Positions 8,649 through 16,539 of a DNA stretch of 64,000 nt are shown here, piece after piece. The notes under the pieces are model-generated. The model saw only the letters and a program-made list of their open reading frames with translations. It was not told the DNA's origin and did no database searches. The DNA is from Akkermansia muciniphila (lineage in GTDB: Bacteria > Verrucomicrobiota > Verrucomicrobiia > Verrucomicrobiales > Akkermansiaceae): the NCBI GenBank assembly GCA_945890645.1, contig CAMDCV010000013.1, positions 1 through 64,000 on the forward strand, read 5' to 3'. Both the position numbers and the translations under genes were made by a program. How positions within the stretch are numbered: position 1 is the first letter of the stretch; each line of letters starts with the position of its first letter.

Positions 8649-9806
8649 ATGTCTGCCGAATCTGAAATTGTTCCACCTGCTCCGGTTCGTAAACCTGTGA
8701 GCCAGATGCGACTGTGGTTGTCGATTCTCGGCGTGTTATTGTTCACTTTTGCGGCTCTGGCGCTGATGAAACAATTTCGCCCTGAGGCTAAGAAAGAAGA
8801 ACGTGTCGAGATGATGCCAGCGGTGGAGGTCTTCACCGTGACTGCAGCCACGGCTGAGTTGCGCATCAATTCGCAGGCAGTTGTTGAGAGTCGTCGAGAG
8901 GTGACACTTTCGTCGGAAGTCTCAGGGAAAATCATTGAGGTTTCCCCCCAATGGAAACGGGGCGGCATGGTAAAAAAGAATGATCTGTTAGTGAAGCTCG
9001 ACAAAGCTGATTTCACAGCGGCTCGTGCGCGTGCCGAGTCCGCCTACGCCCATGCAATGGAACAATTGGAAATGGAAAACGTGCAAGCGGCTCTCTCGCT
9101 AGAAGAGTGGAAGCGTGTTAGTAACGCCGAGCCATCAGCTCTCACGAAACGAGATCCTCAAGTGAATCGGGCCAAGGCACTGGTGGCATCGACACAAGCG
9201 GATGTGGAAAAAGCCCGACGCGATGAAGAGCGCACAGAAATCCGCGCTCCTTTCGAGGGTCGTGTGCGTTCCACTGCGATCGAGGAAGGCGCGTATGTCG
9301 GCGCGGGTCAGGCGCTGGGCATGATGTATGCCGATCAGGATCTTGAACTGCGGGTGCCTGTGTCATTGCATGACTACGCGTTTGTGGCGACTGAGGGAGA
9401 AGTGAAATTGGAAGGTAAGATTGGCAATGATCGCATGCAGTGGTCGGGAAAAATCACCCGCTTCGATGGCGAGATCGAACGGAGCACGAACTCTGGATAC
9501 ATTTTGGTGAGCGTCCAAGCATCGGCTCAAGGCTATCCGCCTGTGGGATTGTTTGTCGAGGTATCGCTGCCCGCCAAGCCATTACAAGATGTGATGAAAA
9601 TCCCGCGCACGGCCGTGGGCGAGGAGCAGCGCGTTATTGTAGTCAATGCGCAAGACCAACTGGAATTTCGCACGATTGAGATCATCCGCGCAGAAACGCA
9701 GGATCTCTTTGTGCGTGGTTTAAAGGCTGGTGATCGACTTTGTGTCACGCGCATGCAAGTGGCACTGCCCGGCATGACGGTGAGAGTCGCTGAGCCTCTT
9801 CGCTAA
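8649..9806 (+). CDS. RND-type efflux periplasmic adaptor (membrane fusion protein)
   Basis: A 385-residue adaptor of the AcrA/MexA family, which links an inner-membrane pump to an outer-membrane channel. One N-terminal membrane anchor lies at about 22-42 (LSILGVLLFTFAALALM). It is followed by the lipoyl half-motif with VVESRREVTLSSEVSGKI, an alpha-hairpin rich in Ala/Glu/Arg (about 120-190), the second lipoyl half with IRAPFEGRV, and beta-barrel and membrane-proximal domains. Such genes normally precede an RND permease; here the next gene is polX on the opposite strand and no pump or TolC-like gene lies in the window. The stop codon (9804-9806) abuts the polX stop with no gap. Confidence 0.9.
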   Translation: MSAESEIVPPAPVRKPVSQMRLWLSILGVLLFTFAALALMKQFRPEAKKEERVEMMPAVEVFTVTAATAELRINSQAVVESRREVTLSSEVSGKIIEVSPQWKRGGMVKKNDLLVKLDKADFTAARARAESAYAHAMEQLEMENVQAALSLEEWKRVSNAEPSALTKRDPQVNRAKALVASTQADVEKARRDEERTEIRAPFEGRVRSTAIEEGAYVGAGQALGMMYADQDLELRVPVSLHDYAFVATEGEVKLEGKIGNDRMQWSGKITRFDGEIERSTNSGYILVSVQASAQGYPPVGLFVEVSLPAKPLQDVMKIPRTAVGEEQRVIVVNAQDQLEFRTIEIIRAETQDLFVRGLKAGDRLCVTRMQVALPGMTVRVAEPLR

Positions 9807-11543
9807 TCAACGTTGTGCTTTCGGTTGCTGCAACCAAGCCGTGATTTTTTCTAACGAAAACGTATTGATCACGTCATCGCGACGCAACCAACCCTTGCGT
9901 GCGAGTCGGGCACCGAAGTGCAAGAACTGCAATTGGGCGGTGGCATGGGCGTCGGGGTTGATCGAGCATAGCACACCTTTGTCGCGGGCGCGATGCCACC
10001 AACGCCAGTCCATGTCGAGACGCATGGGATTGCAGTTGAGTTCGATGACGGTACGCGTCTCAGCGGCACAGTCGATGATCTTACTGTGGTTGACGGCATA
10101 GCTTTCCCGTTTTAGCAACAAGCGTCCGGTGAGATGGCCGAGCATCGTGACGTGTTCATTTTCCATCGCGCGGATGATGCGTTTTGTCATGTCCTCTTCG
10201 CTGAGAGAAAAAAGATTGTGAACCGAGGCGACGCAGTAATCGAGCTGAGACAATAGATCGTCAGAATAATCCAGTGTGCCATCCTTGAGAATGTCCACTT
10301 CCGATCCCGCGAAGATCTTGAAATTTTTGTCGTGTGCATTTAGTTCGCGGATCAGTGCCACCTGTTGCAGGAGCCGGTCCTCGTGGAGTCCACGGGCTTG
10401 GAAGGATGACTTTGAATGGTCGGCAATGCCGAGGTATTGTAGTCCAAGTTCCTGAGCAGCGGCTGCCATTTCCTCTAACGAATTTTTTCCATCGGACTCG
10501 GTGGTGTGATTATGAAACGTGCCGCGTAAGTTGCTCCACTCGACCAGTCGAGGCAGCGTGCCTTCTTGGGCGGCTTCGATCTCGCCGAGGTTTTCGCGTA
10601 GTTCTGGTTCGATGAATTGCAGTCCGAGAGCCTGATAAATATCTTTCTCCTCATGTACATTCGGCAGTGGTGCTGCGTCATCACGCACTTGGGTGAAATC
10701 GTATTCGTTGAGCGACCAGCCTTTGCGCAGCGCGAGTTGTCGCAGTGCGACGTTGTGTTCTTTTGATCCGGAAAAGTATTGCAGAGCGAAAGGAAATTGT
10801 GTGTTCGATACGGCGCGAAGATCACATTGTAAGCCGTTGTCGAGAATCACTGAGGCCTTCGTTTCGCCGTGGGCGAGGACTTTTTGAATGCCGTGTAGGC
10901 TCGTAAAATACGCGGTGAGTTCCGCAGGGGCCGCGGTGGCTACGAGCAGGTCGATATCATGCACCGTTTCCTTGGCCCGACGGTAAGAGCCACATGCCGC
11001 CACGCGCAAAGCATCGGGGTGTTCGCGCAGTTGTTGGAGCAGGTCTTCGACAACATGTGCCACAGTGCCCAGTCGGAAGATCCCCACGTGACTTTCGCGG
11101 TGAGTGATGGCTTCTAACAAATTCTTTTGGGTTTTCTCGCCGAACCCTGGCGTGCCCGCGATGCGGTTTTCGATACAGGCCTGTTTCAGATCCGCAATCG
11201 AGGTAATACTGAGATCGCGATGAAGAGTTTTGATTTTTTTGGCACCGAGTCCTTGTAGTTCAAACAATTCAAACAGCCCTGACGGAAATTCCGCGCGCAG
11301 GTTTGTGTGAAACGCTAATGTTCCTGTGGTGGCCATCTCATGCAGCTTATCGCGCAAGGCCTCGCCAATTCCTTTGACGCCCTTCAGTTCATTGGCGGCG
11401 GCGAGAGCGACGATGTCGTCGGGAAACGAGCGGACCGTTTCAGCGCCCGCGCGATATGCTTTGGTTTTGAATGGATTCTCGTCCTTCAATTCCAGCAGTA
11501 GAGCAATCTCTTCTAGGATGGTAGCCATTTCCTCGCGCGACAT
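9807..11543 (-). CDS. polX: DNA polymerase X family protein with PHP domain
   Basis: A 578-residue bacterial PolX, thought to act in base-excision or gap-filling repair. N-terminal helix-hairpin-helix regions (residues about 50-130, with LKGVKGIGEAL and LQGLGAKKI) are followed by the nucleotidyltransferase motif GSYRRAKETVHDIDLL near residue 205, whose Asp pair binds the catalytic metals. The C-terminal third is a PHP domain (FHNHTTESDGKNS, then GIADHSKS) that in characterised homologues gives 3'-5' exonuclease or AP-endonuclease activity. The ATG at 11543 gives the usual N-terminus; an internal ATG at 11528 is an alternative. Confidence 0.94.
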   Translation of the reverse strand: MSREEMATILEEIALLLELKDENPFKTKAYRAGAETVRSFPDDIVALAAANELKGVKGIGEALRDKLHEMATTGTLAFHTNLRAEFPSGLFELFELQGLGAKKIKTLHRDLSITSIADLKQACIENRIAGTPGFGEKTQKNLLEAITHRESHVGIFRLGTVAHVVEDLLQQLREHPDALRVAACGSYRRAKETVHDIDLLVATAAPAELTAYFTSLHGIQKVLAHGETKASVILDNGLQCDLRAVSNTQFPFALQYFSGSKEHNVALRQLALRKGWSLNEYDFTQVRDDAAPLPNVHEEKDIYQALGLQFIEPELRENLGEIEAAQEGTLPRLVEWSNLRGTFHNHTTESDGKNSLEEMAAAAQELGLQYLGIADHSKSSFQARGLHEDRLLQQVALIRELNAHDKNFKIFAGSEVDILKDGTLDYSDDLLSQLDYCVASVHNLFSLSEEDMTKRIIRAMENEHVTMLGHLTGRLLLKRESYAVNHSKIIDCAAETRTVIELNCNPMRLDMDWRWWHRARDKGVLCSINPDAHATAQLQFLHFGARLARKGWLRRDDVINTFSLEKITAWLQQPKAQR

Positions 11544-11631
11544 GGGATAAGAGTACGAGTGTCAGCACAAAAGAAAAGCGTCGATTTTCATCGCGTACTT
11601 TCCCTGTGTTACGAACTTTTTCGCGCGTGGC

Positions 11632-11841
11632 TCACGATAATAACTCTTCGCGAAATGCGTGGTGAAGATCGGTCGGTTCTTCAACAGGCATCGCTGCGTT
11701 GAGTTGAATCACTTGTTGAGACTGGATCAACCACAAGTGAAACGGAATACCGGTTTTTACGGCATGGGCTTCGGCGCGTGACTGAAGTTCTTGCCACTGG
11801 GGGGAAGTGGCATTTTCGGGAAAATTGTTTTTCTTGGTCAT
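11632..11841 (-). CDS. Small hypothetical protein
   Basis: A 69-residue soluble protein, starting MTKKNNFPENATSPQWQEL if the ATG at 11841 is used (an upstream ATG at 11862 is in frame). It is rich in Gln, His and Glu and probably helical, with no membrane segment or metal motif. It lies between polX and lpxI on the same strand, about 90 bases from each, so it may belong to that leftward transcript. I do not recognise it. Confidence 0.5.
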   Translation of the reverse strand: MTKKNNFPENATSPQWQELQSRAEAHAVKTGIPFHLWLIQSQQVIQLNAAMPVEEPTDLHHAFREELLS

Positions 11842-11936
11842 GTTGGTGCAAGCCCAGAGCACAACAGATCGATGTGAAGAGAGGATGAAAAGGCTGTGAA
11901 AAGCTCGTGGCAGTGCAGATCAAATCAATGCCGTAA

Positions 11937-12758
11937 TCACGCAAAAGCAACGAGACTGATGTGCTTTTCGTTGCACAGTTCAGCGATGCGTTCTTTCTCC
12001 AAGAGTAATGTTTTTCCGGCTTCGACCGCGATAACGCCCACACCCGCTTCGGCGCAGGTCAGGATGGTCTGTGCGCCGATGACAGGGATATCAAATCGGA
12101 AGTCTTGTTTCGGTTTGGAAACTTTCACCATCGTCACGGCTTTGCCGCGTCCGAGTTCCCCGCCGCGTTTGATACAGGCGTTGGTGCCTTCGAAAGCTTC
12201 CACGGCGAGCACCGTGCCATGGCGGACGAGAACTGTTTGGCCGATGTCGAGTCGCGAGCTTTCCTTGGCGATGCGATGGCCGAAGTTCACATCGTCCCAC
12301 GCACGGCTTTTGAGTACGGGTCCGCATATGTGACCTTCGGGTGCGAGAAGGTCCTCCATGAAAGTGGTGGCGGGCAATAGTGTGATGCCGTCTTTTTGCA
12401 GTTCGTTCGCGATGGCGCCAAAGAGTGACTCTGCATTGCGTTCTTTGACCTTCGCTAGCATGAAAAGGAGACGCAGGTCAGGTCTTAGATCGAAAAGGTT
12501 CTTGGGTGCGATTTGTCCGACCATAATCGCTTCGGTAACGTCTTGTGATTTAAAATAACGGATCAGCTTACCGAGTTGTCCGATCCGGAACCAATTGATC
12601 GAGTCGATCAGCGATTCAATCAGTGCGGCATCGGTCTCGCCTTCGAAGGCTGCCACGCTGAGTCGCACGGGCTCTGCCTGCGCACGTGCGGCGCGAGCGA
12701 AGGTCGAGGGATAAACGCCGTTGCCAGCGATGATGCCAATGTTGCGCGTGGTTGCCAT
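11937..12758 (-). CDS. lpxI: UDP-2,3-diacylglucosamine diphosphatase LpxI
   Basis: Hydrolyses UDP-2,3-diacylglucosamine to lipid X and UMP in lipid A synthesis; it is the unrelated replacement for LpxH found in alphaproteobacteria and several other diderm phyla. The whole 273-residue protein aligns with the DUF1009/LpxI family: an N-terminal domain beginning with IGIIAGNGVYP and a C-terminal domain with VLAVEAFEGTNACIKRGG and KVSKPKQDFRFDIPVIG, the catalytic region. The ATG at 12758 fits the family start; the in-frame ATG at 12797 would add 13 poorly fitting residues. No other lpx gene is nearby. Together with bamA and lptD it indicates that the organism makes LPS. Confidence 0.92.
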   Translation of the reverse strand: MATTRNIGIIAGNGVYPSTFARAARAQAEPVRLSVAAFEGETDAALIESLIDSINWFRIGQLGKLIRYFKSQDVTEAIMVGQIAPKNLFDLRPDLRLLFMLAKVKERNAESLFGAIANELQKDGITLLPATTFMEDLLAPEGHICGPVLKSRAWDDVNFGHRIAKESSRLDIGQTVLVRHGTVLAVEAFEGTNACIKRGGELGRGKAVTMVKVSKPKQDFRFDIPVIGAQTILTCAEAGVGVIAVEAGKTLLLEKERIAELCNEKHISLVAFA

Positions 12759-12884
12759 GTCGAACTCTGTTTTCCGTGGGAATGGGATATTGAGCAATTC
12801 TTTTTTTTAAAAGTGACTTAGCAGACGATTTGCCATCAAGTCTTGTCTCTTAGATATGATTACTGAAATTCTTGTCTCTTCGTT

Positions 12885-13613
12885 TCACCTCATAATCACC
12901 TCGCGAATCGCTTTTCCGAAGCGTTCATAGCCGACAGCGTTTGGATGCAACCCGTCACTGAAAAGTTTGCTATCCAGCGCACCTTCTTCATCGAGGAAAA
13001 TGTAGGAAATGTCGTGAAAATGGACGAACTCCATACCTGCTAGATGCTGGTGCAGCTCGGCATTGACCTCTTCAGGTTTTGCCAAGACTTTGGCGGGAAT
13101 GCGGCGCGGTAGTATGCCGAGAACATGGATCTTGCTCTCGGGTAGTTGTTTATGGATTGCAGTGCATACCGTCTGGATCCCCCGGCGGATTTCGGCAGCG
13201 TTGTTGAATTCAAGATTGTTGGTGCCGATCAGCAGTACAATGGTTGCGGGCTTCAGGTCTTTGAGCTCGCTGTTATTGACGCGCCACAACACATTTTCGA
13301 CTCGGTCCCACCCAAATCCCAGATTGGCAGCACTCTTGCCTTGAAGCATCTCTTTCCACGAGGATTCTCCACGGATAATGGGGGCTTTTGGCTCGCCAGC
13401 CCAATAATGGAGAATCGAATCCCCGATCATAACAACATCGACAGGTCCCTTTTTTCCAAGTTCGAGCACTTCTTGGTGGCGCTTCGCCCAGTCGTAAACC
13501 GCCTTGTCTCGATCTTGCGTGACGGGTTCTATCGTGCTGCATTTTGCAGGCGCTGGTGCTTGCGCGAGCAAAGGGCTAAGGGTCATTAAGACGGGGAAAA
13601 GGGCGCGAATCAT
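12885..13613 (-). CDS. Secreted SGNH/GDSL-family hydrolase
   Basis: A 242-residue esterase-like protein with a signal peptide (ALFPVLMTLSPLLAQA). The catalytic blocks are present in order: GDS with the nucleophile serine at 64-66, a block II glycine region, GTNN at about 128-131 (block III), and DGLHPN near residue 222, carrying the Asp-His pair. It resembles the PAF-acetylhydrolase-like and sialate/acetylxylan esterase-like branch of SGNH enzymes common in planctomycetes and verrucomicrobia. A likely role is removing acetyl groups from polysaccharides, but substrate cannot be read from sequence. It lies alone, reading away from the long gap that precedes icd. Confidence 0.88.
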   Translation of the reverse strand: MIRALFPVLMTLSPLLAQAPAPAKCSTIEPVTQDRDKAVYDWAKRHQEVLELGKKGPVDVVMIGDSILHYWAGEPKAPIIRGESSWKEMLQGKSAANLGFGWDRVENVLWRVNNSELKDLKPATIVLLIGTNNLEFNNAAEIRRGIQTVCTAIHKQLPESKIHVLGILPRRIPAKVLAKPEEVNAELHQHLAGMEFVHFHDISYIFLDEEGALDSKLFSDGLHPNAVGYERFGKAIREVIMR

Positions 13614-13718
13614 GATTGCTAACGATTTGATACAAATTGTCAGACGACTTGACCACGCAATTTGTTCAAAAAGTCAAGCTAGCTCTTTTTATCAGTGAAA
13701 TTGGAGCTTTTTCACGAG

Positions 13719-13727
13719 TTATTCACA
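13719..13727 (+). promoter_or_regulatory. DnaA-box-like site TTATTCACA
   Basis: Exact match to the relaxed DnaA box TTATNCACA. It is the leftmost of three such sites in the gap between the SGNH gene and icd. Confidence 0.4.
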
Positions 13728-13820
13728 TCGACGATGAATGATGTTAATAGACACAAAAGTAGGCTGGGCAAGATGTAAAGGAATCGTGAGAATCGGTCTT
13801 ATTGGGATTTGTTAATAACA

Positions 13821-13829
13821 TGTGAATAG
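13821..13829 (-). promoter_or_regulatory. DnaA-box-like site, one mismatch
   Basis: On the minus strand this reads CTATTCACA, one base from TTATTCACA. It lies next to an AT-rich run with GTTAATAACA. Confidence 0.3.
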
Positions 13830-14017
13830 CGCGATAAGTGGGAAAAACCAAACAACAACAAGGATAATTCGCAGTAGTTAGGATTAGCGTAAGGTATGGA
13901 ATGCCATAAAACATGCGCGAAAAACCGCATTGTTACGTTTTGATCACATTGTAACTCCCGGCTAGCCGTCACGTAGCCAGTACCGTTCCAAGCATCGAAT
14001 TCACACTTTTACCCAAG

Positions 14018-14026
14018 TTATTCACA
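14018..14026 (+). promoter_or_regulatory. DnaA-box-like site TTATTCACA
   Basis: Second exact copy of the 9-mer, preceded by AAG; the first copy is preceded by GAG, so the match extends to a 10-mer (GTTATTCACA). It is 125 bases before the icd ATG. Confidence 0.4.
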
Positions 14027-14150
14027 ATGCTCAGCCGGGTGTTTAAAATCGATGTATTAGCCCCAAAAGAAATGCGGATTTGATGTGTTCCATGCTTGCG
14101 TGTAGCGCGCAAACCTGCTCCACTCCGCGCGCGCTAACGCATTTTTACTC

Positions 14151-15443
14151 ATGGCCTATCAACACATTACCCCTCCTACTGGCGAAAAAATCACCATTGA
14201 AAATGGAATTCTCTCAGTTCCCAATAATCCCGTGATTCCTTTTATCGAAGGAGATGGCACGGGACGCGATATTTGGCGCTCCTCAGTGCGGGTTTTGGAC
14301 GCTGCTGTGGAAAAAGCCTACAACGGCACACGCAAAATTTCATGGTTTGAAGTTTTTGCCGGGGAGAAATCGTTCAACATGTATAAAGATCAGGTCACCG
14401 ACCTCGGCCAAGCTTGGTTACCCGATGATACTCTCACCGCTTTCCGCGAATTCTTGGTCGGCATCAAAGGACCACTCACCACTCCCGTCGGTGGCGGCAT
14501 CCGTTCCTTGAACGTGGCCCTGCGTCAAATTCTCGACCTCTACGTCTGCTTGCGTCCCGTGATGTATTTCGACGGCGTTCCGAGCCCTGTGAAGCATCCA
14601 GAGTTGGTGGACATGGTAATTTTCCGTGAAAATACGGAAGACATTTATGCGGGTATCGACTTTGAAGCTGGTAGCGAAAAAGCGATGAAGTCGCTGGCGT
14701 TCTTGAAAGAAAATTTTCCTGCGGACTTCAAAAAAATCCGCTTCGGTGAGGAAACTCCTGAATTGGTGGGTGTTGGTTTCAAGCCTGTATCAAAATTGGG
14801 CACGCAACGTTTGGTGCGCGCATCGATTCACTATGCCATTGATCAAAATCGTAAGTCAGTGACTATCGTTCACAAGGGCAACATCATGAAATACACCGAA
14901 GGTGCATTCCGCGATTGGGGCTATGAGTGTGCCAAAGAAGAATTCGGCGCGGTGGAAATCGACGGTGGTCCTTGGTGCGTGATCCCCGAAGGTAAACCCG
15001 GTGCCGGTTTGATCATCAAAGACGCGATCGCTGACATTACTCTGCAACAAGTGCTGACACGTCCGACGGATTTCGACGTCATCGCGACACTCAACTTGAA
15101 TGGCGACTATCTTTCCGATGCACTTGCGGCACAAGTCGGCGGCATCGGCATTGCTCCTGGCGGCAATGCGAACTACATCACAGGTCACGCGATTTTCGAA
15201 GCCACTCACGGCACTGCGCCAAAGTATGCCGACAAAGACCAAGTCAATCCTGGGTCGGTGGTGCTTTCCGGTGAAATGATGTTCCGCTACATGGGCTGGA
15301 ATGAAGCCGCTGATTTGATCATCAAAGGCCTCAATGGCGCGATCGGATCGAAGAAAGTGACCTACGACTTCGCTCGTCTTATGGAGGGAGCGACGCAGGT
15401 CAAATGCTCCGAGTTCGGCGACAACATCATTGCTCATATGTGA
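14151..15443 (+). CDS. icd: NADP-dependent isocitrate dehydrogenase
   Basis: Converts isocitrate to 2-oxoglutarate in the TCA cycle. The 430-residue protein matches the E. coli-type homodimeric enzyme along its length. Visible features: [12 protein letters not shown] near residues 31-42, the substrate loop [10 protein letters not shown] with the serine at 119 that is phosphorylated by AceK in enterobacteria, the [10 protein letters not shown] region, and the coenzyme-binding [17 protein letters not shown] segment, typical of NADP use. It is preceded by the long gap with DnaA-box-like sites and followed by a heptamer repeat array before tadA. Confidence 0.96.
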   Translation: MAYQHITPPTGEKITIENGILSVPNNPVIPFIEGDGTGRDIWRSSVRVLDAAVEKAYNGTRKISWFEVFAGEKSFNMYKDQVTDLGQAWLPDDTLTAFREFLVGIKGPLTTPVGGGIRSLNVALRQILDLYVCLRPVMYFDGVPSPVKHPELVDMVIFRENTEDIYAGIDFEAGSEKAMKSLAFLKENFPADFKKIRFGEETPELVGVGFKPVSKLGTQRLVRASIHYAIDQNRKSVTIVHKGNIMKYTEGAFRDWGYECAKEEFGAVEIDGGPWCVIPEGKPGAGLIIKDAIADITLQQVLTRPTDFDVIATLNLNGDYLSDALAAQVGGIGIAPGGNANYITGHAIFEATHGTAPKYADKDQVNPGSVVLSGEMMFRYMGWNEAADLIIKGLNGAIGSKKVTYDFARLMEGATQVKCSEFGDNIIAHM

Positions 15444-15456
15444 GGGTGAAGTTTCT

Positions 15457-15488
15457 AGTGAGCAGTGAGCAGTGAGCAGTGAGCAGTG
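15457..15488. repeat. Heptamer tandem repeat array AGTGAGC (4 copies plus partial)
   Basis: Four perfect tandem copies of AGTGAGC (15457-15484) and a partial fifth (AGTG), starting 13 bases after the icd stop. The same heptamer in the same plus-strand orientation forms a longer array at 40006-40073. It lies in the icd-tadA intergenic gap and does not enter either gene if tadA starts at 15552. Confidence 0.95.
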
Positions 15489-15508
15489 TGAAAAGCACCG
15501 CATTGCTC

Positions 15509-15526
15509 GTCTTATGTCTTATGTCT
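15509..15526. repeat. Second heptamer motif GTCTTAT (2 copies plus partial)
   Basis: GTCTTAT occurs twice in tandem, followed by GTCT, 21 bases beyond the AGTGAGC array and before tadA. It is a different unit of the same length. Confidence 0.7.
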
Positions 15527-15551
15527 GAAAGTCTTGTTTCTCATTCTCACT

Positions 15552-16079
15552 ATGGATGACTCACTGCTCTTGCCGGATGTTTCCGATGAATCGTTCATGC
15601 GTCTCGCGCTGCGTGAGGCGCGCAAGGCCTTGGCCGCAGAGGAAGTGCCGATTGGTGCGGTGATGGTGCACGACGGCAAAGTCATCTCGCGGGCGTGGAA
15701 TCAGGTTGAGACACTGAAGGATGCCACCGCCCATGCGGAAATGCTTTGTCTCACAGCAGCACAAAGCGCGGTTGGGGACTGGCGTCTCGATGGCTGCACG
15801 CTGTACGTGACCAAGGAGCCATGTCCGATGTGTGCCGGTGCGATTGTGCACTGCCGACCGTCGCGTGTGGTATTCGGATGCTCTGATCCCAAAGCAGGTG
15901 CAGCGGGCGGTTGGATCAACTTGCTGCAGTCCAACCCGCCGCTAAATCATGCCTGCGAAATCACTTCTGGGATTTTAGCCGAGGAATGCCTTTTTATGAT
16001 CCAGACATTCTTTCGCGAAGCGCGGGAGAAAAAGAAAGAGAACCCACGGCGCGAGTATCGCTTTGAGGAAGGAGAGTGA
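15552..16079 (+). CDS. tadA: tRNA-specific adenosine deaminase
   Basis: Deaminates the wobble adenosine of tRNA-Arg(ACG) to inosine. The 175-residue cytidine-deaminase-fold protein carries both zinc motifs: HAE at 61-63 (zinc-ligand His and catalytic Glu) and PCPMC at 90-94 (two zinc-ligand Cys). The start is the ATG at 15552; the reading frame extends upstream to a TTG at 15534, but those six residues do not fit. The C-terminus is basic and charged (REAREKKKENPRREYRF). The stop lies two bases before the ATG of the next gene, implying co-transcription. A guanine-deaminase role is less likely, given the tRNA-deaminase pattern. Confidence 0.93.
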   Translation: MDDSLLLPDVSDESFMRLALREARKALAAEEVPIGAVMVHDGKVISRAWNQVETLKDATAHAEMLCLTAAQSAVGDWRLDGCTLYVTKEPCPMCAGAIVHCRPSRVVFGCSDPKAGAAGGWINLLQSNPPLNHACEITSGILAEECLFMIQTFFREAREKKKENPRREYRFEEGE

Positions 16080-16081
16080 CT

Positions 16082-16504
16082 ATGAAATTTCTGGCGTTAA
16101 CATTTTTTTCTTACGTCATAGCAATGGCCTCGGCGGCTGCGGCGGACATCACCATCACCGTGCAGGGAATCCGCAACAATACGGGTAAAATAGCAGCTTT
16201 GGCATTTGTGAAAGCGGATGGTTTTCCTGACCGCGTAGCGCTCGCGAAGGCGCAGTCACAAGTCAATGCGCGCAAGGGTGCCGTGACCTTGGTTTTGAAA
16301 AACGTGCCCGCGGGAAAAGTCGCGTTGACGATCTTACACGATGAAGATGGCGACGGAAAATTGAAGCGGAACATTATCGGCATTCCGCAGGAGGGTGTCG
16401 GGATGACAGGTAAACCCCTAGGCAATCGAGCGCCGAAATTCGAAGATGCCGTAACCGAAATTAACGGTAATCAAAAAATTGATATTACGTTAAAGTATTG
16501 GTGA
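16082..16504 (+). CDS. Secreted DUF2141 protein
   Basis: A 140-residue protein with a signal peptide ending in ASAAAA, then a DUF2141 domain with LHDEDGDGKLKRNIIGIPQEG (the conserved acidic turn and GIP motif). This family is predicted to be a periplasmic or extracellular beta-sandwich; its role is unknown. The ATG at 16082 is preceded by GGAGAG, a good ribosome site embedded in the tadA stop region, so it is preferred over the GTG at 16076. Confidence 0.85.
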   Translation: MKFLALTFFSYVIAMASAAAADITITVQGIRNNTGKIAALAFVKADGFPDRVALAKAQSQVNARKGAVTLVLKNVPAGKVALTILHDEDGDGKLKRNIIGIPQEGVGMTGKPLGNRAPKFEDAVTEINGNQKIDITLKYW

Positions 16505-16539
16505 CAGACGATAACTTTATACTCCGATACAACGTTGAA

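Larger units (their letters stand above)
13614..14150. other. 537-base AT-rich intergenic region with DnaA-box-like 9-mers
   Basis: The only gap above 300 bases in the window, lying between divergent genes (SGNH hydrolase leftward, icd rightward). I see no convincing ORF, tRNA or terminator in it. It holds two exact TTATTCACA sites and one 8-of-9 match in reverse orientation, listed separately, and short dyads such as GTTAC (13942-13946) facing GTAAC (13961-13965). It must carry the promoters of both flanking genes. A replication origin or a DnaA-regulated promoter region are possible readings; neither is proven. Confidence 0.45.

Noticed and set aside
13614-14150. Firm call of oriC
   Set aside because: Only three box-like sites, no dnaA, dnaN or other origin-linked genes, and skew cannot be judged from one window.
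15457-15488. CRISPR array
   Set aside because: Units of 7 bases without spacers are tandem repeats, not CRISPR.
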